Part shown: positions 37,026-49,400 of the stretch, one piece after another
Numbering within the stretch: position 1 is the stretch's first letter
Layout: every line of letters starts with the position of its first letter
DNA from: Xenorhabdus miraniensis
GTDB lineage: Bacteria; Pseudomonadota; Gammaproteobacteria; Enterobacterales; Enterobacteriaceae
Assembly: GCF_002632615.1 (NCBI RefSeq)
Contig: NZ_NITZ01000006.1
Coordinates: 124,001-188,000 of the forward strand
DNA length: 64,000 nucleotides
Direction of reading: 5' to 3'
Program-made: the position numbers and the translations under genes
The notes under the pieces: model-generated
Database searches by the model: none
Told to the model about the DNA's origin: nothing
What the model saw: only the letters and a program-made list of their open reading frames with translations

Positions 37026-38975
37026 TTAATATTGGCGCACTTTATTTTTCACATATTCTCTGATTTTTTCCGCCGATGCGGTGATCGCTGGTTCCTCAGC
37101 AATCTGCGCGGTTCCTGTTCTCCACCAAGATTCATAATCATGCGTCATGGTTTTAGGCAGGACTTTAATATCAATCAAAGTCGCACGTGGCTGTTTTTGC
37201 GCATCCAGCAAAGCGGCAATTAATTGTTGCTCGTTATGCACCCGATAACTTTTGCAACCATAACTTTCCGCATTTTTGGCAAAATCCACGGGTATCAAAG
37301 CGCCGTCCAACTTGCCGTTTTGCTGATTGCGATAACGATTTTCCGTAGCAAAACTTCCCATGCCTTGACTCATCTGCAAATTATTGATGCAGCCAAACCC
37401 GGCATTATCAAACAACAGAACGGTGATCTTGATGTTTTCCTGAATGGCAGTTTGTAATTCGCTGTTCAGCATCAGATACGAACCATCACCGACCATGGCA
37501 TAAACTGGCTGTTCCGGGCAGGCAAGTTTTGCCCCCAACGATGCCGCAATTTCATACCCCATACAGGAGTAGCCATATTCCAGATGATAAGTATCTGGTA
37601 CTTTTGGCCGCCAAACCCGCTGCAAATCGCCCGGCAGTGAACCCGCAGCCCCAACAATGATGGCGTTTGGCTCCAAATACTGATCCATCAGGCCAAGAAC
37701 ACGAGTTTGAGTCAGGTTGGTTTGCAATGTTTCACTGTACTCACTTAATTTATTATCCAAATGCCCCGCGATTTCTGGCTTAAATCCGTCCTGATACTGA
37801 ATAGAGAACAGCCGCTCTAATTCTTTCTGCCAAGCTGATTTGGCCTGTGCTATTTCCTGCTGCCACGCTGAACGCCATGTTGTTTCTGTCAGTTCCTGCG
37901 CAATTGCATTCAACCCTTCACGGGCATCCGCCAATACACCTACCGCATCCAGTTTGCACACATCAAACTCCGCCACGTTGATAGTGAGAAATTCCACATC
38001 TGGATGCTGGAATAATGACTTCGAGGCGGTCGTAAAATCAGTAAAACGTGTCCCAACACCAATAATCAAATCAGCTTCTTTGGCAAGCAGGTTTGCAGCC
38101 AAACAACCCGTCGTACCCACCCCGCCACAATTCAGGGGGTGATCTGCCACAACTGCACTTTTTCCTGCCTGTGTTTCAGCAAATGGAATATTGAATGTTT
38201 CAGCGAAATGGCGAAAAACATCATGGGCTGCGGAATAACGCACACCTCCCCCACAAATCAGCAGCGGCTTTTTCTTGCGCTGAATCAGTGCAGCAGCCTC
38301 TTGAATACGCACCTGAGAAGCAGGACGGCGTTCAATTTGGTGAACCCGTTTCTGGAAGAAGTCATTAGGGTAATCCCATACTTCTCCCTGAACATCTTGC
38401 GGAAGACAAATCGTGACAGCGCCGGTATCAGCCGGATCGGTCAATACCCGCATGGCGTGGATCATAGCTGTCATTAGTTGTTCTGGTCTGGAAATACGAT
38501 CCCAATAGCGGGATACCGGACGGAAGCAATCATTGGTACTGGTGGTGCCATCACCATATTGTTCTATTTGTTGCAAAACCGGATCTGGCTGACGGCAGGC
38601 AAAGGTATCTCCCGGCAATAACAAGAGCGGGATGCGGTTTGCGGTTGCGGTTGCCGCAGCCGTGACCATATTGGCAGCGCCCGGCCCGATAGAAGAAGTT
38701 ACGGCAAAAATCTGCCGACGCTTTTTTTGCTTGGCAAAACCCGTAGCAATATGTGCCATTCCCTGTTCATTACAACCTTGGTAAACGCGAAGATGTCCCG
38801 GCTCCTGCTCCAGTGCCTGACCTAATCCCACCACATTACCGTGCCCAAATATTGTGAATACACCTTGGATAAAAGGGTATTCTTCTCCATCAATACAGAT
38901 ATATTGCTGGTTGAGAAATTTGACCAAGGCTTGAGCCATCGTCATTTTCTTCGTATTCATCACTCTGTTTTTCAT
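37026..38975 (-). CDS. iolD: 3D-(3,5/4)-trihydroxycyclohexane-1,2-dione hydrolase IolD
   Basis: IolD is a thiamine-diphosphate enzyme that opens the inositol-derived ring to 5-deoxy-glucuronate. The 649 aa protein has the acetohydroxyacid-synthase-like layout: N-terminal pyrimidine-binding domain ([14 protein letters not shown] with catalytic Glu nearby, [15 protein letters not shown]), central domain with GVGTRFTDF, and C-terminal ThDP motif [15 protein letters not shown]...DNAGFGCIN. Possible starts at 38975, 38960 and 38945; none has a strong ribosome-binding site, so the start is uncertain by up to 10 codons. It lies immediately downstream of an iolA remnant. Confidence 0.94.
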   Translation of the reverse strand: MKNRVMNTKKMTMAQALVKFLNQQYICIDGEEYPFIQGVFTIFGHGNVVGLGQALEQEPGHLRVYQGCNEQGMAHIATGFAKQKKRRQIFAVTSSIGPGAANMVTAAATATANRIPLLLLPGDTFACRQPDPVLQQIEQYGDGTTSTNDCFRPVSRYWDRISRPEQLMTAMIHAMRVLTDPADTGAVTICLPQDVQGEVWDYPNDFFQKRVHQIERRPASQVRIQEAAALIQRKKKPLLICGGGVRYSAAHDVFRHFAETFNIPFAETQAGKSAVVADHPLNCGGVGTTGCLAANLLAKEADLIIGVGTRFTDFTTASKSLFQHPDVEFLTINVAEFDVCKLDAVGVLADAREGLNAIAQELTETTWRSAWQQEIAQAKSAWQKELERLFSIQYQDGFKPEIAGHLDNKLSEYSETLQTNLTQTRVLGLMDQYLEPNAIIVGAAGSLPGDLQRVWRPKVPDTYHLEYGYSCMGYEIAASLGAKLACPEQPVYAMVGDGSYLMLNSELQTAIQENIKITVLLFDNAGFGCINNLQMSQGMGSFATENRYRNQQNGKLDGALIPVDFAKNAESYGCKSYRVHNEQQLIAALLDAQKQPRATLIDIKVLPKTMTHDYESWWRTGTAQIAEEPAITASAEKIREYVKNKVRQY

Positions 38976-39043
38976 GAAATAGCTACTCCATTGTTGGCAT
39001 CACAAAGCTGCTATCGTGATGATTAACCAAACTCAATGCCGTG

Positions 39044-39136
39044 TCATAATCCAGCTACCGGATTAAAAATAGATGTAATGCGACCACTTTGGCTATCAGT
39101 GAGTTGCCCGCCAATAAAATTTTTAACCTGTTCCAT
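39044..39136 (-). pseudogene. iolA: N-terminal remnant of iolA (methylmalonate-semialdehyde dehydrogenase)
   Basis: The minus strand from the ATG at 39136 reads MEQVKNFIGGQLTDSQSGRI...NPVAGL and stops at 39044, preceded by a GAGAGG ribosome-binding site. This is the conserved start of IolA/MmsA (M.xVxNFIGGxxVxSxSGR...VxNPATG). About 470 further residues are missing; iolD starts 69 bp later. iolA, which would convert malonate semialdehyde to acetyl-CoA, is not elsewhere in the window. The remnant still carries what appear to be native translation signals, so a 30-residue peptide could be made from the operon leader. Confidence 0.8.
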
Positions 39137-39168
39137 TCTGAGCCTCTCTAAAAATACAATGACGATTG

Positions 39169-39205
39169 AATCAATAGAAGTTAATCAATAGACGTTGAAT
39201 CAAGA
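39169..39205. repeat. 14-bp tandem repeat upstream of the iolA remnant
   Basis: AATCAATAGAAGTT (39169-39182), AATCAATAGACGTT (39183-39196) and a partial third copy GAATCAAGA. Lies in the divergent iol promoter region. Confidence 0.75.
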
Positions 39206-39218
39206 TGCCACAGATATA

Positions 39219-39234
39219 TGAAATAAACATTTCA
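39219..39234. promoter_or_regulatory. Candidate IolR operator, iolA'-iolD / regulator intergenic
   Basis: TGAAATAAACATTTCA has perfect six-base arms (TGAAAT/ATTTCA) with a 4-base centre and lies between the divergent iol operon and the RpiR-type gene; similar sequences occur upstream of iolG and of the symporter gene. A related weaker copy, TGAAATGCGTTTTA, starts at 39249. Confidence 0.6.
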
Positions 39235-39401
39235 CTTTTAATGAGAATTGAAATGCGTTTTAATTAATGTGATCAACACGTTATTTTTATGCAATTATAT
39301 TCATCATACAGTGGCAACTTGCGAATATCTTCGCCTGCATCAAGCATAATTGCCTGATGAATGAATTACCTATTTCATTAAAATTTCTTTATGGAGGCAT
39401 T

Positions 39402-40235
39402 ATGTCTGCTGCATCTAACCTGAATGAACTTCAAGAACAAGTACGCTCACGCTATGGTGAATTAAGTAAAAGATTACAGCAGGTTGCAAGATATGTATTG
39501 GATAATACGAACAGTGTTGCATTTGATACTGTTGCCGTTATCGCAAAAGAAGCTGACGTTCCGCCTTCCACTTTGATCCGCTTTGCCAATGCCTTTAATT
39601 TCAGTGGATTCAATGAAATGAAACAATTGTTTCGCATGAATCTGGTGGAAGAAACAGCCAGTTATACCGATCGGGCACGCCTGTTCAAAGAATTAGACGG
39701 TGCTCATCAAATACCGGAAGAACCCCAACATATTTTGCAGGAATTTGCCCATTCCAATGCTCAGGCCATGCAGCAACTCGCTGCCCGTACACCGGCAGAG
39801 GATTTAAATAAGGCAGTGAATTTGCTGGCAAATGCGCACAATATTTACATTATTGGGCTGCGCCGCTCTTTCAGTGTTGCATCATACCTTGCTTACGCCC
39901 TCAGTCATCTCGAATGCCACCCTATGTTGATCGATGGTTTAGGTGGTATGTTCCGCGAACAAATGAATATGATTGGCCCCAAAGACGTCGTGATATCCAT
40001 CAGTTTTACACCGTATGCAGAAGAAACCGTAATGGTAAGCGAAAGAGCGGCAAAGGCAGGGGCAAAGCAAATTGTGATCACTGATAGCCAAATTAGCCCG
40101 CTGGCCAGTTTCAGTGATGTTTGCTTTGTGGTGAAGGAGGCACAGGTTGATGCGTTCCGCTCTCAGTCTGCAACCTTGTGTTTAGTGCAATCATTGGCAG
40201 TAGCGCTGGCGTACCGGCAGGGTAATGCAAGTTAA
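39402..40235 (+). CDS. iolR: MurR/RpiR-family regulator of inositol genes (IolR-like)
   Basis: 277 aa. The ATG at 39402 (MSAASNLNELQEQVRSRYGELSKRLQQVA) is chosen over 39357 because GGAGG lies four bases before it. N-terminal RpiR helix-turn-helix: VAVIAKEADVPPSTLIRFANAFNFSGFNEMK (cited by AKEADVPPSTLIRF). C-terminal SIS sugar-phosphate-binding domain (IYIIGLRRSFSVASYLAYAL; VVISISFTPYAEET; QIVITDSQISPLA). Divergent from the iol operon, as in Salmonella, where the RpiR-type IolR represses iol genes until an inositol catabolite is bound. Note this is not the DeoR-type IolR of Bacillus. Confidence 0.88.
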   Translation: MSAASNLNELQEQVRSRYGELSKRLQQVARYVLDNTNSVAFDTVAVIAKEADVPPSTLIRFANAFNFSGFNEMKQLFRMNLVEETASYTDRARLFKELDGAHQIPEEPQHILQEFAHSNAQAMQQLAARTPAEDLNKAVNLLANAHNIYIIGLRRSFSVASYLAYALSHLECHPMLIDGLGGMFREQMNMIGPKDVVISISFTPYAEETVMVSERAAKAGAKQIVITDSQISPLASFSDVCFVVKEAQVDAFRSQSATLCLVQSLAVALAYRQGNAS

Positions 40236-40258
40236 CATGCTTGATCGTGCCTTTTAGT

Positions 40259-40305
40259 CGCCACTGGATCTTTTCCATTCGGGAGAAAATTCAGTGGCGG
40301 GTTCT
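40259..40305. terminator. Bidirectional terminator between iolR and the NRPS gene
   Basis: CGCCACTG (40259-40266) pairs with CAGTGGCG (40292-40299), with further TTTTC/GAGAAAA pairing inside, followed by a T-rich GGTTCTTTAT. It lies between two convergent genes, so can end both. A second hairpin, TGTCCGG (40332-40338)/CCGGACA (40358-40364), follows. Confidence 0.7.
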
Positions 40306-40410
40306 TTATCTTAGTTCTATTTGGGAAGAGATGTCCGGCCATTATAAACATCTTTAACCGGACAATATCGTCGTCAATAATCGCTTGCTATTCCTGCAAT
40401 ATCACTGACA

Positions 40411-43400
40411 TTACACCGCCTCCGCTTCACAATTCGTTGCCAACGCCATACTTAAGGTTTTAGCCAAAATGGTTTTATTTTCACTATCCTCCATCAGGCT
40501 AAAGTGGTCACCCGGTACAGATGTTAGCTGGAGCAAAGAGTCAGGCACGACCTGCTCCCAGCCTAACGACGGTTCCATACTCAAAGAGGGTAATGCGGAT
40601 TCCGTCACGAAAGGGAGCTGCGGATAAGATTCTGTCGCATAGAACTGGTGGAGCGTTATCGTCAATGCTTGTGGTTCATATTCTTTGACCATTTGCACAT
40701 AATTTTCCATCTGTTCCCAACGTCGCGCGATCAGATCAGGACGCAGGTTTGCCGGATAGAGTTCCAGTTCCTGCGCCGCAGCAATAAATTGCACCAAATT
40801 CAGTTTATCGATTCTCTGATGCAATACCGCAATCTCCCCTGCATGTTCCTCACCCGACTGTTTTGCCAGTTCAACAAGAAACTGGAGTTTTGGTTGAATG
40901 ACCTGCTGCCTGAAACAGTGAGGGGCAGGCGTATCAATCAAACCCACAAAATCGACAGTCTCACCCGCGTTCAATAGTTGCTGGGCAATGGCATAAGCCA
41001 GTACACCACCAGAAGAGTAACCATAGATCCGGTATCGGCCTTCCGGTTGAACCGCCTTCATAAAGGTGATCATTTTGGCGGCCAACGCTTCAAGAGTCGA
41101 TACCCGCTCTTCATTGACAGACGGCCAGGGCAGGGCATAAACCGGATAGTCTGACTGAATATGTTTAGCCAATCCAAAGACATAGGAGTAATCATACATG
41201 CCGCTGGGCACAAAGAATAACGGCGGTTCCGTTCCGAATGGCCGCACAGGTATCGCACTGCTTTGCGGCTGAGACAGTGGATCTAATGTGATTTTTGATA
41301 CCAATTCGGCCAGCACAGGGAATTGGAATAGGTTATTCAATGTACACATCAAACCACGACCGGCGGCAAGGTTTATCATCCGTACAGCAAGCAAAGAATG
41401 TCCACCTAACGCAAAGAAATTGTCATAGCGGCCTATTTGCTCAACCCCCAGCAATTCACACCAAATGGCTGCCAATGCGATCTCAACCTCCCCCTGCGGA
41501 GCTTCATAGGATTGGTGAGCAAAGGCATTCTGATCAGGCTCCGGCAGTGCCCTGCGATCCAGCTTACCGTTAGGGGTCAGCGGAAATGCGTTCAGACAGA
41601 CAAAAGCCACCGGTACCATATAATCAGGCAAAATAGCACTCAGATGTTCACGCAAACGGGCAGCCAATCCGTTATCTTCTTCCGCCACGACATAAGCGAT
41701 CAGACGTTTATCCTGCCCATCCCCCAGAGCCAGTACGATAGCTTCACGCACCGCCGGATACTCCGTCAGCCGGGCTTCGATCTCACCCGGTTCAATACGG
41801 AATCCCCGGATTTTAACTTGCTGGTCGTTACGGCCAATAAATAACAGGTTACCATCCGGCAAATAGCGGACTAAATCTCCGGTTCGGTACATCCGTGCAT
41901 CTGGTGTCTGACTAAACGGATCAGCCAGGAAACGTTCAGCAGTCAGATCAGGATGGTTGAGATAACCACGCGCGACACCATCACCACCAATATACAATTC
42001 CCCAACTGCTCCCAATGGAACCGGTTGGCCATAGGCATCCAGCAGATAAACACAGGTATTGGCTATTGGACGTCCGATGGGGATTAATGCATCTGTATAA
42101 TCTGCCGGACAACGCCAGGTGGCGGCACATACCGTGATTTCTGTCGGGCCATAAGCATTAAACAGTGTGGCTCGGCCACGCAGTGCCTGAAATAACGCCG
42201 GATTGGACGCTTCTCCTGCAAATATTAATGCCGGTTTTATCGCTATCGCCGGTAAATCAGCCCCATCCCGCAACAAAGCCGGTGTCAGGCAAATATGCGT
42301 CACTGCATGTTGTTCCAGATAATACCAGAGGTGACGCGGGTCCTGACGGACTGCTTCAGTCGGAATAATCAGCGTGGCTCCACTGTTCAGCGCCATCATA
42401 ATTTCCCAGACACTGGCATCAAAACCAAATGAGGCAAACTGCAACATCCGACTGGTTGCACAAACATCAAATTGGGTAATTTGTGCCAAAGTCAGGTTAA
42501 CCACGCCACGATGTTCAACCATCACCCCTTTAGGCGCGCCCGTCGATCCAGAAGTGTAAATCACATACGCCAGATGCCGGGAGGTTAACGTAAATATTTG
42601 TGGGTTACTGTCCGGCTGATAAGGTAAAACATTCGGATCAAGCACAGTGAATTCTGCCAGTGCTTCTTCACCCAACGCAGTACGTCCTGTATTATCCGCC
42701 AGTACCACTGACGGGGCAGCATCATGCAACATATAAGCTAAACGATCACTTGGATAGCTTGGATCTAGCGGCACATAGGCTCCTCCCGCTTTCAGCACCG
42801 CCAGCAGAGCCACCACCATCACTGGCGAACGTGTCACACAAATCGCCACCCGCTGATCCGGTACTACACCCAGAGAGATAAGCTGATGAGCCAGCCGGTT
42901 AGCCTGAACATTCAGTTCTGCATAGCTGAAGAGCTGCTCCTGATATGTCACCGCTGTAGCATCTGGGGTTTTCTCCACTTGTTGTTCAAACAATTGATGA
43001 ATACACACTTGTTCAGGATACGCTATTTCAGTTGTATTCCGTGTTTCCAACAACAGTCTGCGTTCCGCCGGTGACAAAATATCAATTTCCCTGACAGGTT
43101 GTTGTGGGTTAGCCACCATCATTTGCAATACAGTGTGCAGGTAACCCACATACCGCTCGATTGTCTGTTGATCAAACAAGGCCGTTGAATAATTCAGAGA
43201 ACCGACAATTCTGCCTTCTTCCTCAAACAGGTTCAGTTCAAGATCAAACTTGACCACATCAAGACCCTGATCAACCGGTAAGATTTCCAGCGATGGCAAT
43301 TTCCACTCTACTTTCTCATTGTTCTGCCAGGCAAACATTACCTGGAACAGCGGGGTATACGCCAAGCTGCGCGGGGGTTGCACAATTTCCAGCACCTGTT

Positions 43401-46400
43401 CAAACGGCAGATCTTGATTATCCTGTGCCGTCAACGTAGTTTGCCGCACGCGCGCGAGTAATTCCGCCACATCAGGGGGGCCCGACAAGTCAATGCGTAA
43501 AGCCAATACATTGACAAAGAAACCCATCAGGGATTCAATTTCCTGACGACCACGGCCGGCACAAGGTGTGCCGATAACCAGATCACTCTGACCTGACAGG
43601 CGTGACAGAACCATCGCCCAAGCTGACAGAATGGTTATGAATAACGTCGTACCCTGCTGTTCACTCAGGCGCTTGAGGGATTTAGTTAACACCTCATCCA
43701 GATTGATAGGCAATGAACTTCCTATAAACGACTGCTGAGGAGGACGTGGCCGATCGGTTGGTAAATCAAGCAGTACCGGTGTACCAGCCAACATAGTACG
43801 CCAACAGTCAGCTTGGGACTGTAAACGTTCAACCGAAAGCCACTGACGCTGCCATGCAGCATAATCAGGATACTGAATCAGCAACGGTGGTAGTGGATCA
43901 GGTTGACCTGTCACAAAAGCCATATAGAGGGCACTTAGCTCTGATTTCAGTATCCCTAAAGACCAGCCATCAAAAATAATATGATGCAAGGTCAGCATAA
44001 ATACATAATCATCGTCTGCCAGCTGTATCAGGCTGGAGCGGATTAATGGCCCCTGTGCAAGATCAAACGATCGCCCAAACTCCTCCATACACAAACGCTT
44101 AAGTTGTCCATCCGCGTCAGGTATGCCTCGCAGATCATATCTCTTCATGGGTAAACCGGGTTCAGCCGGCAATAGCCTGACTTGGGGTTGACCGTCAACC
44201 GTCACAAAGACAGAACGCAAGGCTTCGTGGCGGGCAAACAGAGCATTAAGCGCCCGCTGCCAGGCACTGATATCAAACTGACCACGCAAATGCTGTATTA
44301 CAGGAATATGGTAAGTATCACTTACTCCTTCAAAGTGCGCGAGGAACCACAGATGATGCTGGCTAAACGACAATGGCAGAGCACTATCGCGGGATACCGG
44401 AGTAATCTCAGGCAGCCTGTCACTATCCTCATGACATTCCTCATGACATTCCTCATGACATTGTGCGTAGATCTTCTCTGCAAAAGCAGCCAGGGATGGT
44501 GACATAAACAAGGTGACAAGCGGTAGCTCAACACCGAAAGCTGCCACACGGTTCATCACCCGCGCAGCCAGCAACGAATGGCCCCCCAACGCGAAGAAAT
44601 TATCATGTCGACTAATCTGTTCAACCCCTAACACCTCACGCCAGATAGCCGCTAACGCCGTTTCTATCTCCCCTTGCGGCGCTTCATAAACCTGACGGGC
44701 AAAGTCTTCCTCTCCCGGCGCTGGCAATGCCCGGCGATCCAACTTGCCGTTAGCGGTTAGCGGGAATGCGGTCAAACAGACGAAGGCCGCAGGCACCATA
44801 TAATCAGGTAACAGAGCACTCAAATGCTCACGCAGGCTCGCTGCCAATCCGTCATCTGATTCTGCTAACACATAAGCGACCAAACGTTTGTCCTGCCCAT
44901 CACCCAGAGCTAATACCTGCGCTTCACGTACCGCGGAATGTTCTGTCAGACGAGCTTCAATTTCCCCCGGTTCAATCCGGAAACCACGGATTTTAATCTG
45001 CTGGTCATTACGGCCAACAAATACCAGATTGCCGTCCGGCAGATAGCGAACCAAATCCCCGGTGCGATACATCCGGGCATCAGTGCCATCACTAAACGGA
45101 TCAGCCAAGAAACGTTCGCTGGTCAGTTCAGGACGATTGAGATAACCACGGGCAACACCGGCTCCCCCAATATACAGCTCACCCACCGCCCCTAAAGGCA
45201 CTGGCTGGCTGAGGGCATCCAGCAGATAAATCCGGGTGTTGGCCGTCGGACGTCCAATCGGAATGAATCCCCCCTGATAGTCTGATGGACAACGCCAGGC
45301 GCTGGCGCAAACGGTGATTTCCGTCGGGCCATAAGCATTGAATACCGTTGCCCGATCACTCAGTGCCTGAAGCAAGGCTACACTAGGAGCCTCACCGCCC
45401 AGTATTAAAGTTGGTTTGATGGTTATCGCCGGTAAATCCGCACCATCCCGCAGCAGCGCAGGTGTCAAACAAGCGTGCGTCACCGACTGTTCTTCCAGAT
45501 AATGCCAGAGACATCCCGGCTCCTGACGAATGGCATTGTCAGGAATAACCAGACTGGCGCCACTGCCTAATGCCATCATGATTTCCCAGACACTGGCATC
45601 GAAACCAAATGAAGCGAATTGCAACATCCGGCTATGGGAATGAACGGCGAACTGGGCGATTTTATCCTGGATGAGGTTGACCAACCCGCCATGTTCAACC
45701 ATCACGCCTTTCGGCGTCCCCGTCGAGCCGGAGGTATAAATCACATAAGCCAGATGACCGGAAGTCAACGCCGCAACATGTGGGTTATTATCTGGTTGAT
45801 CAGGCGATGAATTCGGATCAAGAACAACATGTTGCGAAAGCATTTGCTCATTTAATGCTGAACGTCCGGTATTATCTGCCAACAAAATAGTCGGTGCAGC
45901 ATCGGTCAAAATATGAATCAGACGTTCACCCGGATAAGCAGGATCTAGTGGCACGTAGGCACCACCCGCTTTCAATATTGCCAACAGCCCCACTATCCGC
46001 GCCGGTGAACTTGCCACGCAAATCGCCACCCGCTGATCCGGCTCAATACCCAGTGCGATAAGCTGATGCGCCAGCCGGTTAGCACGGATATTCAATTCCG
46101 CATAGCTAATGGATTGGTTTTCATAGACCAACGCTGTGGCATCCGGGGCATTCTCCACCTGTTGTTCAAACAATTGATGAATGCACAGTTGGTCAGGATA
46201 GGTTGTTTCGGTCGTATTCCAGGTTTCCAACAACAATGTGCGCTCAGTTTCCGGCAGGATTTCCAACATCTGTACCGGCGTTTTCGACGCCTGTTCAAGC
46301 GCCTCTGCCAGACTCTCCAGAGCCTGTTGCATATAACCACATATCCTTTCCGGATCAAAAGGTTGTACTACCTGAGCAGTCAGCCCCAAATCGGAACCAC

Positions 46401-49400
46401 CATCCTCTACCGACAACACAAACGGGTAGTTGGTCCGCTCCTGTGCCCCAAGGAATTCAATTCCGCTGATGATTTCATCCGATGTGACCGGCGGGGTATT
46501 ATGTCGATAATTCAACAACGCATTGAACAGCGGTGTCCCACTGGCTACCCCACTGCAACGTTGAGCCAGCGCCAGTGAGGCATGTTCATGCGCTAATAAC
46601 CCCGCCAATCGGCTATGGGCAACCTGTACACTCTCCTGCACCGGGGTTTCATCTATATCCAATCGTAACGGCAGGGTATTAATAAACAGCCCCATGCCAT
46701 TGTCGGCGCCTTCGCCAGCCTGCATACGCCCAAACAGCACCGTGCCAAACACCACTTGCTTCTGACCACTGGTACGCGACAATACCTGCGCCCAAGCCAA
46801 ATGGCACAGCGCCGCCACACTGACACCCAAATGCCGGGCCTGATTACGCAGGCGGTTATTCAGTGCAGGCGGCAGCATTCTGTGCGATTCCGTCACCTGC
46901 GAGCCGTCATGGTGTACTTCCGTCAATCCGAATGGCAGTGTCGGCTCATCCACCGCCGCCAGCATATCGGTAAAGAAACGGGTATGTTCTTCCTGACTGA
47001 TCCCCAAGTGAGCCTGAGCGACCAAAGTACGAAAAGGTACTGGCGCAGGCAAGCGGTCTCCCCGTCCGGTAAGATACGCCTGCACTTCGCTGTTCATTAC
47101 CTCCAGCGTGGTATGGTCACCAATCAGGTGATGTAACAGTTGCAGCAAGATCCAGCGGCCATCAGTATTCTGAGCAATAACAAAGCGCAACAACGGTGCC
47201 TGACTCAGATCAATACGATGCTGGCACGGATCAAAGCGTTGGGACAGTTGGTCACTGATCGACCCGTCAGCCGGATTGAGTGTCAATTCTGTGATGAATA
47301 AGGGAACTTGACGACAAACCACCTGAGCCGGAGCTGATAATCCCTCCCAGATAAAAGCGGTTCGCAGGATATCATGGCGATCAACCACCTGTTGAACCGC
47401 GGCCAGATAACGATCCAGCAAAGTCCGATCCGCAAAAGCCTGTTGGGTTAACAGAAGATAAGGATCACCTTCATTCGCCAGCAAATGGTGGAATAAAATG
47501 CCATCCTGTAACGGTGACAAAGCATAGATATCCTGAATGTTAGCTATCCCACCCGGGATTTGATCAACAATACAGTCAATTTCAAGCTGAGTGAGGTCAA
47601 TCAGCGGCAACATCTCCGGTGTTAGCACAGACGTATCCGGTGTAATACCGTTATCAGGCACCTTGATCGCACAATGCTGAGATAAAGACTGAGCCAGCAC
47701 GTTCAATGTCGGATGCTGGAATAGCGATTGTACCGAAATGCCCAATCCCATACACCGCAATCGCTCAATCATCTGTACCGCCAACAACGAGTGGCCCCCC
47801 AGAGCAAAGAAGCTGTCGTGCCGACTGATCTTCTCAACTCCCAGCAATTCACGCCAAATGGTCGCTAACGCCATTTCTATCTCCCCTTGCGGGGCTTCAT
47901 AAATCTGGCGGGCAAAGGCGTCTTCTCCCGGTGCTGGCAGTGCCTGACGATCCAGTTTGCCGTTTGGCGTCAGCGGAAACGCATCCAGACGTACAAAAGC
48001 CGTCGGCACCATATAATCCGGCAGCCGCGCACTCAGGTGTTCACGCAGGTGGGCGGCCAATCCATCATCTGTTTGCGCCACCACATAGGCCACCAGACGT
48101 TTATTCTGTCCATCACCCAACGCCACTACCAATGCCTCACTCACCACCGGGTGTTCAATCAACCGAGTTTCAATCTCTCCCAGTTCAATTCGGAAACCAC
48201 GGATTTTAACCTGTTGGTCATTACGCCCAACAAATACCAAATTGCCATCCGGCAGGTAACGGGCCAAATCCCCGGTTCGATACATCCGCGTATCCGGCTG
48301 ATCACTAAACGGATCAGTCAGGAAACGTTCGGCAGTGAGTTCAGGGCGATTAAGATAGCCACGGGCCACACCCACACCGCCAATATATAACTCACCGACT
48401 ACGCCCAACGGCACTGGCTGACCGTGTTTGTCCAACAAATAGACACGCTTGTTAACTGCCGCTCTACCGATGGGAATTAATTCCCCTGTATAATCTGACG
48501 GGCAATACCAAGTGGTAGCGCAAACGGTGATTTCTGTCGGGCCATAGGCATTGAACAGCGTGGCCTGACGGTTTAATGTCTGGATTAGCGCCGGACTGGG
48601 TGCTTCACCGCCCAGTATCACGGTCGGCTTTATCGCCAGCGCTGGTAAATCGGCACCATCCCGCAACAGGGCGGGTGTCAAACAAGCGTGCGTCACCGAT
48701 TGCTCTTCCAGATAATGCCAGAGACGGTGCGGGTCTTGCCGGATTGTTTCAGTCGGAATAACCAGCATAGCCCCACTGCTCAACGCCATCATGATTTCCC
48801 AGACACTGGCATCGAAACCAAATGAGGCAAACTGCAACATCCGGCTGGTGACACCAACCTCAAACTGGGCAATGTGTTCCAGCGTCAGGTTAACCAGACT
48901 CTGATGTTCAATCATCACCCCTTTCGGTCTGCCAGTGGAGCCGGAAGTGTAGATCACATACGCCAGATGCCGTGAGGTGAGATCAGGAATCTGCGGATTA
49001 TTATCTGGTTGATCGGTTTCCGGCTGATCCGACAGGGTATTTGGATCGAGTACAGTTACCGTCTTCAGTGCTTCTTCACCCAGTGCCGCCCGGCCAATAT
49101 TATCCGCCAGCAAAATAGTTGGCGCAGCATCAGTGAGTAGATAAGCCAGACGTTCACCCGGATAAGCCGGATCCAATGGCACATAAGCCCCGCCTGCTTT
49201 CAATACCGCCAGCAATCCCACTATTCTCTCCAGTGATCGTGTCACACAAATGGCTACCGGTTGGTCTGGCATTACCCCTAATGCAATCAGTTGATGCGCT
49301 AATCGGTTGGCGCGGACATTCAATTCAGCATAGCTGAGCGTCTGGTTTTCATACCTTACCGCTATGGCGTCCGGGGTTCTCTCTACCTGTTGTTCAATCA

